The notes under the pieces are model-generated. The model did no database searches and had not been told where the DNA came from. It worked only from the letters and a program-made list of their open reading frames with translations. Below are positions 17,064 through 25,605 of a stretch of DNA of 64,000 nt, piece after piece. Every line of letters begins with the position of its first letter. Position 1 is the stretch's first letter. Source of the stretch: JAQBDA01 sp963709875 (GTDB lineage: Bacteria > Chloroflexota > Anaerolineae > Anaerolineales > UBA4823); assembly GCA_963709875.1 (NCBI GenBank), contig CAVPYB010000005.1, positions 1 through 64,000 of the forward strand. Direction: 5' to 3'. The position numbers and the translations under genes were made by a program.

Positions 17064-17816
17064 TTATTCTTCGGTTAGATCGCTGGGTGGGGGCGGCGGG
17101 GGCACGGTCATCGCTGTAGAAGCAGCGGGAGCCGCGGCCACCTGCCCGAACAGGTGCCCGTAGATATAAAAGATATATACGCTGATAAAAGCCATCACCA
17201 GCCAGGCAACGATCTGTCCCAGGCAGGGGATGATCGACAGGATGGCCGCGATGACGACGCCGACCAGCCCAACCACGAAGCCGGCCAGGATCGAGACACC
17301 CCAGGCGGTCAGGTACTTGCCGGTATCTTTGGTGATGATCTTGTTGATATTGCCGAATTCGAAGAAAGCACCAAAATTGCCGATGCGGGCGTAGTGGATG
17401 TAGATCGCCGGATAGTAGAAGGTCAGCGCCAGGCTGTAAATGGCGATCAGGCAGGCGAAGAGCCCGCCCACACCCGCGAACAACCCGAGCATACTGTCTG
17501 CCAGGTTGCCTTCACCGGAGAGGGCCGCCATGCCGCCGAGAAAGACCATCGGGATGCAGGCCAGGATGAGGGCCGGGATGGCGTAGATCAGGCTGGCGAG
17601 GAAGACCATGAAGCCGGTGACCCACTTGTCGCCGAAGTCGCTCCAGGCGGGCAGCGGTTCAGGCTCGTCGTTGATGACGTTGTTGAGCAGCTCGATCAGG
17701 TAGCCGCCCCAGGCGAAGTTGACGATCGGGATGGCAGTGACGATGGCTCCGATGACCGATTTCGACAGCCATTGATCATCCTCGAAGGTGAAGTTAAAAG
17801 CTTTGCCGATATTCAT
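17064..17816 (-). CDS. DUF4013 domain membrane protein
   Basis: 250 residues. It begins MNIGKAFNFTFEDDQWLSK, then GAIVTAIPIVNFAWGGYLIELLNNV and EPLPAWSDFGDKWVTGF, which together are the DUF4013 signature (also found in archaea). Five to six membrane helices follow, and the tail is rich in Ala and Pro (VPPPPPPSD). AGGAGAA precedes the ATG. The family has no known function; related proteins are predicted integral membrane proteins with glycine-zipper-like helices. Confidence 0.85.
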   Translation of the reverse strand: MNIGKAFNFTFEDDQWLSKSVIGAIVTAIPIVNFAWGGYLIELLNNVINDEPEPLPAWSDFGDKWVTGFMVFLASLIYAIPALILACIPMVFLGGMAALSGEGNLADSMLGLFAGVGGLFACLIAIYSLALTFYYPAIYIHYARIGNFGAFFEFGNINKIITKDTGKYLTAWGVSILAGFVVGLVGVVIAAILSIIPCLGQIVAWLVMAFISVYIFYIYGHLFGQVAAAPAASTAMTVPPPPPPSDLTEE

Positions 17817-17896
17817 AGCGCATTCTCCTTTATTACATTAGGATTTAGTTGTATGCAGCAGGGTTCGGAGTTCCTCCCACTTTATTATAATAGAAC

Positions 17897-17969
17897 ATAC
17901 GCACCTGGGGTGAGGATATTTGGGCGAGCTACGCCCGAACACTCCATACTTCACCTTCAAGTGCGAAAC
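17897..17969. repeat. Diverged copy of the ACTTACGCACT palindrome
   Basis: TACGCACCTGGGG ... TGGGCG-AGCTA-CGCCC ... TTCAAGTGCG. Both arms and the central stem are conserved though the loop sequence differs from 16811-16896. A further half-copy (AACACCCCAGGTGCG) follows at about 18021-18035. Confidence 0.65.
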
Positions 17970-18076
17970 TCCTATATAATTTTTTCTATGGTCCGGTATA
18001 CCAGGATGCATCTTTAGTTTTAACACCCCAGGTGCGAATAGGTTGCTCTGGTGTGTGATATACTCGCATACTTGGT

Positions 18077-18962
18077 ATGGCTATCCGTTTCAATTCCGAG
18101 CGCAAGGCTGGCGCGGCTGTCATTTTCCCGTATTTTTTTGAATTGAGACTCGGGCCGCTGCGTGATCTTGCATTGGCGGCAATCATTCTGTTGCTTGCTT
18201 TCTTGCTGGCGGCATGCACCGGTACACCGGGCGGCGGGGCGACCACCCGGCTGACGGTCTTCGCGGCGGCATCCCTGGCGGAGTCGATGCAGGCGTTGGC
18301 GGAGGCCTTTGAGGTCCAACACCCGGGGGTCGATGTTGAATTGAACCTGGCCAGCTCGTACCAGCTCGTGCAGCAGCTCACTGCCGGCGCACAGGCGGAC
18401 GTGTTCGCCAGCGCCAACCTGCAGCAGATGGTTGCCGCAGTCGAGAACGGGCTGGTGCGGGAGGGGCAAAGCCGGGTGTTCGCCGGCAACCGCCTGGTTG
18501 TAGTTACCCCGACCGGCAATCCAGGCGGCATCTTGGAGCTGGCCGATCTGGCGAAGCCTGGGCTGCGGCTGGTTCTCGCTGCGCCGGAGGTGCCCGCCGG
18601 TCGTTACGCGCAGGAGTTTTTGCAGCGCGCGAGCGGGGATGAAGCTCTGGGGAGCGCTTTCGCAGAACGGGTGCTGCAGAACGTGGTATCTTACGAGCAG
18701 TCAGTGCGCTTCGTTCTCTCCAAGGTTGCCTTAGGGGAGGCGGAAGCCGGCATCGTGTATGCGACTGACGCCGCCAGCCCGGATGGGCAAAATCTGGGCG
18801 TGATCGAGATCCCCGAGCAGTCTGAATCCGCGGGCTGAGTACGTGATTGCGGCCCTCACCGGCTCCCACCAGCCTGAGCTGGGAGGCGCATTCACAGAAT
18901 TTGTGCTTGGTCCGGAGGGTCAGGATATCATGAAGAGATATGGATTCCTGCCTGTCCGTTAA
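18077..18962 (+). CDS. modA: Molybdate ABC transporter substrate-binding protein (one frameshift)
   Basis: N-terminal hydrophobic segment with a lipobox (LLAAC near residue 46), then LTVFAAASLAESMQALAEAF, LASSYQLVQQL, GAQADVFASAN and FAGNRLVVVTP, all standard ModA signatures, including Ser residues that bind the oxyanion. After EIPEQ at about 18815 the frame as read ends at a TGA (18838), but another frame continues AEYVIAALTG, FVLGPEGQDIMKRYGFLPVR to a stop at 18962, which is the expected ModA C-terminus. So one indel separates the two parts. It should bind molybdate or tungstate outside the membrane and hand it to ModB, 65 bases downstream. Confidence 0.9.
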
Positions 18963-19027
18963 GGTGCTGCAGATATCCAGACCGGGAGCGAGCCAGTTAT
19001 AATACAAGGGCAATACGAGGTCACGAA

Positions 19028-19858
19028 TTGTCTGAGTTGATTTTCTCCAGACCACGCAATGAAGCCTCCAAACCGGTCCGGCGCTGGATGTACGACCGGG
19101 TATGGCTGTTGAGCCTGCCCATGCTGGCGTTCCTGGCGCTGCCGCTGGTGGCGCTGGTGCTGCGCATCCCACCGATGAACCTGCTGGATACGCTTGGCGA
19201 GCCGGGGGTACGTCAGGCGATCGGTATCAGCCTGCAGACCAGCCTTATCACGGTCGCTCTGACGGTCATTTTCGGCTCGCCGCTGGCATATCTGCTGGCG
19301 CGGCGCAGCTTCCGCTTCAAACGGCTGGTTGAAACCCTGGTTGACCTGCCCATCGTGCTGCCGCCGGCCGTGGCGGGTGTGGCGCTGCTGATCGCCTTCG
19401 GAAGGCGCGGCATCCTGGGCGGCTCGCTGGACGTGTGGGGTGTGCAGATTGCCTTCACCCCCCTGGCGGTGGTGCTGGCGCAGATCTTTATCGCTGCCCC
19501 GCTGTTCATCCGCTCGGCAGCAATCGGCTTCGCCAGCGTAGAACCCGAGCTGGAGCAGGCTGCCGGTCTGGATGGCGCCAGCAGCTGGGCGGTCTTCCGC
19601 CTGGTGACGCTGCCGCTCTCGCGTTATGCGCTCTTGAGCGGGGTAATGATGACCTGGGCGCGCGCGTTGGGAGAGTTCGGCGCGACGATCATCTTCGCCG
19701 GAAATTTCCCCGGGCGCACCCAGACCATGCCGTTAGCCATCTACCTGGGCTTCGAGCTGGATATGGCGGTGGCGCTCACCTTATCGGTGATTATGTTAGG
19801 GTTATCGTTTATTACCCTGTTTATCGTTAAGATCTTCTTCCAGCACGAGCGAGATTAG
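19028..19858 (+). CDS. modB: Molybdate ABC transporter permease
   Basis: 276 residues with five to six membrane helices. The cytoplasmic loop EQAAGLDGASSWAVFRLVTLP is the EAA motif that contacts the ATPase, and ARALGEFGATIIFAGN is diagnostic for ModB/CysT permeases. A TTG at 19028 preceded by GAGG is used; the next start would be an ATG at 19090. TATAAT lies at 18999-19004, so it may have its own promoter. No ATPase gene (modC) follows: the next gene is convergent. The transporter must borrow an ATPase from elsewhere or the operon has been cut. Confidence 0.9.
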   Translation: MSELIFSRPRNEASKPVRRWMYDRVWLLSLPMLAFLALPLVALVLRIPPMNLLDTLGEPGVRQAIGISLQTSLITVALTVIFGSPLAYLLARRSFRFKRLVETLVDLPIVLPPAVAGVALLIAFGRRGILGGSLDVWGVQIAFTPLAVVLAQIFIAAPLFIRSAAIGFASVEPELEQAAGLDGASSWAVFRLVTLPLSRYALLSGVMMTWARALGEFGATIIFAGNFPGRTQTMPLAIYLGFELDMAVALTLSVIMLGLSFITLFIVKIFFQHERD

Positions 19859-20487
19859 ATCCGGTTCTCGTACGCCTCGATCTCGAAGCCCTGGGTCGCC
19901 CGGTTCTGCGCCAGGAACCCCAACACTGCCAGGACAATATAACCCAACAGCCACCAGAACGAGTTCGCTATGGCCGCGCTCACCGCGCCGGCCCCCAGAT
20001 CGCTCACCGAGACGACTCCCAGGGCTGCCAGGATGGTAGCGATAATCACCCCTGCGCCGCCCAGCGCGGTCAGCAGGATGATGACCCATTTCTGGATATT
20101 GAACAGGATCACCACTCCAGCCACGATCACCGCCAGGATGATGCCGACGATCCAGGTTACGAAGCCCATATCGAAGCCGATCAAACCCATCAGACCGACA
20201 CCTAATGCGTAGCCGATCGACCCGGCGAACAGCGCCACGGCGACCATGTAGAACAGGTAAGAGAGCACGGCGAAGACCAGCGCCACGACGAAGCCGACCA
20301 CCCAGCTTGTGGTAGTTGCCAGGAAACCGCCGCCGAACAGCGCCTGGATCGTCTGTGCGCCCAGTCCGAAGCCGAAAAAGAAGCCCCAGATGGGCAGCAA
20401 GACCAGGAACAGCCGGTAGCCGTTGAAGGCGATTACCAGGCCGACCAGCAGGGCGATCATCGACATACAAAAGAGTTCGAAAGTCAT
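19855..20487 (-). CDS. DUF4203-like multi-helix membrane protein
   Basis: 210 residues from the ATG at 20487 (AAGGAG 8 bases upstream); the frame upstream of it has no support. Six to seven hydrophobic segments rich in Gly, Ala and Val, starting CMSMIALLVGLVIAFNGYRLFLVLLPIWGFFFGFGLGA, as in the TM7S3/TM198-like DUF4203 family. The function is unknown. It converges on modB with a 4-base overlap of the stop codons. Confidence 0.7.
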   Translation of the reverse strand: MTFELFCMSMIALLVGLVIAFNGYRLFLVLLPIWGFFFGFGLGAQTIQALFGGGFLATTTSWVVGFVVALVFAVLSYLFYMVAVALFAGSIGYALGVGLMGLIGFDMGFVTWIVGIILAVIVAGVVILFNIQKWVIILLTALGGAGVIIATILAALGVVSVSDLGAGAVSAAIANSFWWLLGYIVLAVLGFLAQNRATQGFEIEAYENRI

Positions 20488-20736
20488 AGCATTCTCCTTG
20501 GGTAGTTTGACCCGGCTCCCGCAGCTTCTAATGCTCATATTGCGAGCGGCAGCCGGTTGGTTTTTCCTTCAGCATTAATAACCCGCATCTGGGTTTCGAG
20601 TTGCGTTTTCAGTGAATTCGGGTCAACCTGACATATTTCTTAGCAAATCTTCATCAAATTTGTAATATTTTGTTAAGATGTGGCTGGTATCATGGTGGCA
20701 ATGAACACAATGAGGACCGCATTGCGGGAGGCAAGC

Positions 20737-21708
20737 ATGCAAAAGATACGATCATCCGAGATAACCCCCGAAAATGTCTACCTGAACCGGCGGCAGTTCA
20801 TGAAAGCCGGCGCGCTGGCAGCCGGTGCGCTGGCGCTGGCTGCCTGCGGGATCGAGCCGGGATCCGATGCGACCGAGACAGCAGAGGTGACGGAGGCAAT
20901 CGCAGCGACAGAGTCCCTGCCAGCTACTGCCGGTGCTCTGACTGATGAGCTGGGCGACCCGCTGACCGATTTCGAATCGGTGACCAACTATAATAACTTC
21001 TATGAGTTCACTACCGACAAAGAAGGCGTTGCCCGGCTGGCAAAGGACTTCCAGACCCGCCCTTGGACGGTCGAGGTGGGCGGTATGGTCAATAAGCCGC
21101 GCACTTTCGCCATCGATGACCTGATCAAAGAATTCCCCAGCGAAGAGCGCATCTACCGGCTGCGATGTGTGGAGGCGTGGTCGATGGTCATCCCCTGGAT
21201 GGGGTTCCCGCTGAAAGACCTGCTGGCGGCTGTCGAGCCGACTGGTGACGCAAAGTACGTGCGCTTCGAGACGCTGATGGACGATCAGCAGTTCCCCGGC
21301 CAGCGCAGCCGCTGGTATGAGTGGCCGTATGTGGAAGGGCTGCGCCTGGACGAGGCGATGCATGACCTGACGATCCTCTCTACCGGACTGTACGGCAAGG
21401 AGCTGCTGCCGCAGAGCGGCGCTCCGCTGCGCCTGGTGGTGCCCTGGAAGTACGGCTTCAAGAGCATCAAGTCGATCGTCAGGATCGACCTGGTGGACAA
21501 GCAGCCCACCTCGCTGTGGATGGCAGCTGCGCCGAACGAATACGGCTTCTATGCCAATGTCAACCCGACTGTTAGCCACCCGCGCTGGTCGCAGGCCAGC
21601 GAGCGGCGAATCGGCGAGCGCGGCCGCCGCGAGACGCTGATGTTCAACGGCTACGAGGAGGAAGTGGCAGGGTTGTATAATGGGATGGATTTGAGCGCCT
21701 ATTATTAA
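20737..21708 (+). CDS. msrP: Protein-methionine-sulfoxide reductase catalytic subunit (molybdoenzyme)
   Basis: 323 residues starting at the ATG at 20737 (GGGAGG upstream). Twin-arginine signal NRRQFMKAGALAAGALALAAC with a lipobox-like Cys at its end. The molybdopterin domain has the family motif EERIYRLRCVEAWSMVIPW, with Cys144 as the predicted molybdenum ligand, and KYGFKSIKSIVRIDLVDKQP near the C-terminus. MsrP repairs oxidised methionines in exported proteins, taking electrons from MsrQ. The gene sits just before msrQ and 0.9 kb from modAB, so molybdenum supply and use are neighbours. Confidence 0.95.
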   Translation: MQKIRSSEITPENVYLNRRQFMKAGALAAGALALAACGIEPGSDATETAEVTEAIAATESLPATAGALTDELGDPLTDFESVTNYNNFYEFTTDKEGVARLAKDFQTRPWTVEVGGMVNKPRTFAIDDLIKEFPSEERIYRLRCVEAWSMVIPWMGFPLKDLLAAVEPTGDAKYVRFETLMDDQQFPGQRSRWYEWPYVEGLRLDEAMHDLTILSTGLYGKELLPQSGAPLRLVVPWKYGFKSIKSIVRIDLVDKQPTSLWMAAAPNEYGFYANVNPTVSHPRWSQASERRIGERGRRETLMFNGYEEEVAGLYNGMDLSAYY

Positions 21709-21767
21709 GTGGCGATAAAGAGGAAATAAGAGAGTCGAGAGAAGAGAGCGGAGAATCGTGGATAAGG

Positions 21768-21860
21768 CGACAAGGCAATAAGGCAACCAGGCAATTAGGA
21801 AATACCTGATCACCTTATCACTGATTACCTAATCACTGATTACCTAATCACTGATCACTA
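21768..21860. repeat. Low-complexity word repeat (GGCAATAAGG / CTGATTACCTAATCA)
   Basis: A 15-bp unit CTGATTACCTAATCA occurs about 2.5 times, preceded by GATAAGGCGACAAGGCAATAAGGCA words. Similar strings occur at 12310-12360, 25470-25500, 57400-57476 and 60279-60320, always between genes. Confidence 0.6.
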
Positions 21861-21866
21861 TTGGTT

Positions 21867-22514
21867 ATGAAACTACCCCACTTCACACCCTTCCAGATCT
21901 TCGTCCACCTGGCATCGCTGGTGCCGCTGGCGTTGATCGTCTACCTGAGTCTGACGGATGGGCTGACCGCCAACCCGGTGCAGGACCTGACCCTGCGCAC
22001 CGGCAAGGCTGCCCTTTGGCTGCTGGTGCTCAGCCTTGCAGCAACGCCGGCGAATACGCTGTTCGGCTTCCGCCAGGCGATTAAGGTGCGCCGTGCCCTT
22101 GGGCTGTACGCCTTCTTGTACGCCTCCCTGCACGTGATCATCTTCTTTTACGTCGATTACGCCCTGGATTTTGCCCTCATCCTGCAGGACGTCGGCAGCA
22201 AACGTTACGTGATCATCGGTGCGGCGACCTTCCTGGTGTTGGTACCGCTGGCGCTCACTTCAACTCGCGGTTGGATGAAGCGCCTGGGAAAGACTTGGAA
22301 GCGCCTGCACAAGCTGGTTTACCTGGCGGGCGTGCTGGCGGTGGTGCATTACGTCTGGCTGGTGAAGAGCGATATCCGCGAGCCGCTGGCGTTCGGGCTG
22401 GCAGTGGCACTGCTGCTGCTGGCACGCGTCCCGGCGATCCGCCGCCCGCTGAGCGGCCTGCACATGCAGATGCGCGGACGTTTGCGCGGCCTGCGGGCAT
22501 CGCAGGCATCCTAG
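21867..22514 (+). CDS. msrQ: Haem-binding membrane subunit of the MsrPQ system
   Basis: 215 residues, six hydrophobic segments. Family marks: LRTGKAALWLLVLSLAATP, RRALGLYAFLYASLHVIIFFYVDYAL, ITS-like STRGWMKRLGKTWKRLHKLVYLAGVLAVVHYVW. The His residues in SLHV, KRLHKL and VVHYVW are the expected b-haem ligands. MsrQ passes electrons from the quinone pool or a flavin reductase to MsrP. The ATG at 21867 has no clear Shine-Dalgarno; the 160-base gap from msrP is filled with the word repeat. Confidence 0.95.
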   Translation: MKLPHFTPFQIFVHLASLVPLALIVYLSLTDGLTANPVQDLTLRTGKAALWLLVLSLAATPANTLFGFRQAIKVRRALGLYAFLYASLHVIIFFYVDYALDFALILQDVGSKRYVIIGAATFLVLVPLALTSTRGWMKRLGKTWKRLHKLVYLAGVLAVVHYVWLVKSDIREPLAFGLAVALLLLARVPAIRRPLSGLHMQMRGRLRGLRASQAS

Positions 22515-22608
22515 ACCGACCTATAATTTCGCGTTAACCCGGAAATCATTGCGTAAAGAAGCCATGCCGTTGCGTCTCTACCATTACAGCCTCTGACAGC
22601 GGTATAGA

Positions 22609-23397
22609 TTATAAAGAAGCCTTGGTCGCCCCGCCATCGAACATCAGGGCGTGCCCATGGATAAACGAGGCCGCCGGCGACGCAAGCCAGGCGATCGCCT
22701 TTCCGAACTCTTCGATGGTGCCCATACGACCAAGCGGCACGCTGCTGGTCACTTTTGCAGACTTTGTCTCAACGGTTGTTCCGCTTCGCTCGGCGCGGTC
22801 GTGCATCAGTTGGTCAACGCGCTCCGTCCAGGTCCAGGCGGGGTTGATCGAGTTGACGCGGATGCCCTGCGGACCGAGCTCGTTCGACAGCGACTTCATC
22901 AAACCGATCACCGCCATACGCAGTGAGTTGGATAGGATCAGGTCGTCGATGGGCTGTTTGACGGAAACGGATTGGGTCGTGACGATGCTGCCTTCGCCGC
23001 GCTCGAGCATGTGCGGCACCACGGCATAGCACAGCCGCACGGCGCTCATCATGGTCAAGTTGAAGGCTGACTCCCAATCCTGCGGCTTGAGCGCCAGGAA
23101 ACCGCCGGGCGGCGGACCGCCGGCATTGACGATCAGGATATCGATCTGCCCAAAACGATCCAGGACCTGCTGGGTGAACCTTTCGATATCGGCCTGCCGG
23201 CTGACATCCGCCTGTATGGCGAAGACCTCTGCCCCTGACTCGTCCCGGATCTCCTGGGCGGCTGTCTCGATCAGGGCGCTGCGGGAGCACATCGCAACCC
23301 GCGCCCCTTCCAGGGCAAACTGCCTGGCAGCGGCTTTTCCCAGGCCTTTCGAGGCTGCTGTGATGACGACAACTTTGTTGTTCAGATCCAGATCCAT
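22609..23397 (-). CDS. SDR-family protein with replaced catalytic Tyr and Lys
   Basis: 262 residues. Cofactor-binding glycine motif TAASKGLGKAAARQFA, NAGGPPPG and the C-terminal FDGGATKA place it in the short-chain dehydrogenase/reductase family. Where the catalytic Y-x-x-x-K is expected (before AVIGLMKSLSNELGPQGIRVN) it reads LSNSLRMAVIGL, so Tyr is Ser and Lys is Arg. A group of FabG-like SDRs with this substitution exists. It may act differently or be a non-catalytic binder. The conserved Ser in TTQSVS is kept. Confidence 0.85.
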   Translation of the reverse strand: MDLDLNNKVVVITAASKGLGKAAARQFALEGARVAMCSRSALIETAAQEIRDESGAEVFAIQADVSRQADIERFTQQVLDRFGQIDILIVNAGGPPPGGFLALKPQDWESAFNLTMMSAVRLCYAVVPHMLERGEGSIVTTQSVSVKQPIDDLILSNSLRMAVIGLMKSLSNELGPQGIRVNSINPAWTWTERVDQLMHDRAERSGTTVETKSAKVTSSVPLGRMGTIEEFGKAIAWLASPAASFIHGHALMFDGGATKASL

Positions 23398-23438
23398 TTT
23401 CTCTCCTCAATATTGGTGTTGGTATTTTGTTTTTATAA

Positions 23439-23514
23439 TCAATCGATAGCCAGGTCTGTCAGGTCGCCCTCGCGCAGCATCCGCCTGCGCCAGATGTTGA
23501 GCAGCAGCACGATC
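23439..23514 (-). pseudogene. Possible C-terminal remnant of a membrane protein
   Basis: On the minus strand this frame reads IVLLLNIWRRRMLREGDLTDLAID and a stop, preceded by a TAG. It looks like the end of an integral membrane protein whose body is gone. No start codon or upstream homology was seen; low confidence. The rest of 23398-23640 holds nothing recognised. Confidence 0.3.
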
Positions 23515-23641
23515 TACGCCAGCAGGCATGGTATCGCCAATTATTATACTGGCTGCGGGAATGTTTGCAGTTGCCGGTGAGATTTATCGGCGTGGATGAC
23601 CTCTCGATCCAAGCGGGTGACAAATGTCATTGAGAAAATAT

Positions 23642-23657
23642 GCAAGTAATCACTTGC
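23642..23657. promoter_or_regulatory. Upstream TetR operator (GCAAGT-4-ACTTGC)
   Basis: A perfect 6+6 palindrome with the same GCAAGT half-site as the operator at 23681-23706, 39 bases further on (centre to centre about 44). It is probably a second binding site of the TetR protein. Confidence 0.65.
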
Positions 23658-23680
23658 TTGCAAACGCCCCCGTTGTAGAA

Positions 23681-23706
23681 TCAATGCAAGCATATACTTG
23701 CATTGA
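23681..23706. promoter_or_regulatory. Main TetR operator overlapping the -10 box
   Basis: Perfect 10-bp arms TCAATGCAAG / CTTGCATTGA around CATATA. The centre includes TATACT (23693-23698), a good -10 box, and the palindrome ends 12 bases before the tetR ATG. Binding here would block its own promoter. Confidence 0.8.
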
Positions 23707-23718
23707 TGGAGGTCGATC

Positions 23719-24345
23719 ATGGAGTTTGCAATAGAAACCGGAGCCACACCAGACGATACCCGCCAGCGGATCATCACAGCCGCGCTGGGGCTGTTCGGGC
23801 AGGTGGGCTATACGCGGGCAACAACCCGGGGGATTGCGGAGGCGGCAGGCGTCAACGAGGTGACCCTTTTCCGTCATTTCGGCAGCAAGAAGAACCTGCT
23901 GATGGCTTGCATGCAGGAATTCAACCGCTCCGGCTTTACCGCCAGCTTCGAGAGCGGGCTGAGCAGCAGCTACCCCGAGGATATCCTGCACATGGCGCGC
24001 CTGCAGATGGAGGATACCCGGGCGAATATGGACCTGCTGCGGGTGATCCTGTGCGACGCACGCACTGTCCCGGAGCTGCGTGAAGCCGTGCTTGCCGGCG
24101 GGCGCGGCAACATGGCGCACTTGAGCGATTATTTCCAGCGCCAGATCGATGCTGGGATGGTGCGGGGGGATCTCCCCGCTGAATCCCTGGCGCTGGCTTT
24201 TGACAGTCTTTTCTCGACCAGCATGATCATCGAAGGCATGCTCCAGGAGGGGTTTGCCCCGGCACTGGCATCCCAAAAGCTGCTGCAATCGCTGGTCGAA
24301 CTATTCGTGCGCGGCACGCTGGTCGCTGAATTTTTGGAAGGGTAA
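23719..24345 (+). CDS. TetR-family transcriptional regulator
   Basis: 208 residues. Residues 13-60 are the TetR DNA-binding domain: TRQRIITAALGLFGQVGYTRATTRGIAEAAGVNEVTLFRHFGSKKNLL. The C-terminal ligand domain includes RVILCDARTVPELREAV and is of the AcrR/TetR_C type. GGAGG lies just before the ATG. The strong palindrome upstream implies autorepression. The next gene starts 2 bases after the stop region and is surely co-transcribed, so the DUF6544 protein is the likely target. Confidence 0.9.
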   Translation: MEFAIETGATPDDTRQRIITAALGLFGQVGYTRATTRGIAEAAGVNEVTLFRHFGSKKNLLMACMQEFNRSGFTASFESGLSSSYPEDILHMARLQMEDTRANMDLLRVILCDARTVPELREAVLAGGRGNMAHLSDYFQRQIDAGMVRGDLPAESLALAFDSLFSTSMIIEGMLQEGFAPALASQKLLQSLVELFVRGTLVAEFLEG

Positions 24346-24346
24346 A

Positions 24347-25463
24347 ATGGTACGTTTATTATCTATATTTCTGGCGCTTGTCGCCTCCGTGCACGGGTTC
24401 ATCCACCTGATGGGCTTCGCCGCTTACTGGCCGCTGGCAACGATCGACGGATTGCCTTACAAGACTGCCCTGCTCAACGGGCGGCTGGAGCTGGGCGCCG
24501 GAGGGATGCGCCTGTTCAGCCTGCTTTGGCTGCTGGCAGCGCTGGCATTCTTAGTCTCCGCCACCGCGCTCGGTGCTGGGCAGGTCCTCCTGGGCGCCGG
24601 TCATGCTCGGCGCTGCCCTGCTCTCGCTGATGCTGTGCATTCTGGACTGGGGGGTGGCATTCCGCGGGTCGCTGGTTGACCTGGCGCTGCTGCTTGTACT
24701 GGCGGTGGTTTTCGGTTTGCGGGTGCAGCCTGCTCCCTTCTCGCCGTACACGGCTACGGCTGAACCCATGCACAGGGTTGCCCTACCGGATGGGCTGCCG
24801 CAGCCGGTGGAACGCTACTACAGGCTGGTCTATGGGGATCAGGTGCCTGCCTACAGGACGGCGGTGCTGTCCGGGCGAGGTACGGCGCGCTTTATGGGGA
24901 TCACTATGCCCGCTCGCCTGCGTTTCACACACGATTCCGGTCAGGGCTACCGGCACTACATCGAGACCACCTTCTACGGCAGACCGCTGCTCAGAGTAAA
25001 CGAGACTTACCGGGATGGTCACACACGGTTGGAGCTGCCCTTCGGGGTGGTGGAAGACGACCCCGGGGTGGACAGCGCCGCCAACCAGGGTTTGTGGGCG
25101 GAGACTTTCGTCTACCCGGGGTACATGGTCACCGACCCGCGCCTGCGCTGGGAGGCGGTGGATGAAAATTCCGCCATGCTGTTCGTGCCGTATCAAGATG
25201 GCGAGCAGGAGTTCAGCCTGGATTTCGACCCCTGGACAGGCATGATCACGCGTTTCACCACCCTGCGCTACCGGGATGAGAAACTGGGCTTGATCCGCTG
25301 GTGGGGAGATTTCTTCTATGGGGAGGACGAGAACGGCGACCCAGTAGTAGAGGAGTTCACTGCCACCTGGGAGGATGAGGGCACTCCCTGGCTGAGGGTG
25401 CGGTTCGATGAAGCGGTGTTCAATACGGATGTGGGGGAGTATATCCAGGGGAGAGGGTATTAG
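24347..25463 (+). CDS. DUF6544-family membrane protein (one frameshift)
   Basis: N-terminal part MVRLLSIFLALVASVHGFIHLMGFAAYW with further hydrophobic helices, then after a frame change at about 24575-24590 a helix pair (MLGAALLSLMLCILDWGVAFRG, LALLLVLAVVFGLRV) and a large beta-rich domain with LPQPVERYYRLVYGDQVPAYRTAVLSGRG and WWGDFFYG, both typical of DUF6544. The gene length is not a multiple of three, consistent with one indel. Co-transcribed with tetR. Function unknown. Confidence 0.8.
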
Positions 25464-25570
25464 GGGAGAGTGGATAAGGCGATAAGGGAATCAGGGGATT
25501 CGAGAGCAGAGTATGGAGATTGGAGAATATTCGGTATTTGATGATCTACCGTGATCAAATGGATTTACAC

Positions 25571-25599
25571 GTAGAGGCGCCCCGCCGGGGCGCCTCTAC
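25571..25599. repeat. Perfect hairpin GTAGAGGCGCCCC (dispersed family)
   Basis: 13-bp perfect stem with a GCC loop, no T-tract. Two close relatives lie at 28402-28428 and 43531-43557. The group II intron begins 7 bases after this copy. Confidence 0.9.
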
Positions 25600-25605
25600 G
25601 CATTG

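Noticed and set aside
18839..19027. A separate small gene between modA and modB
   Set aside because: The sequence is the expected C-terminus of ModA in a shifted frame.
20752..21813. Minus-strand ORF of 353 codons across msrP
   Set aside because: Antisense shadow; msrP has all family motifs and a ribosome binding site.
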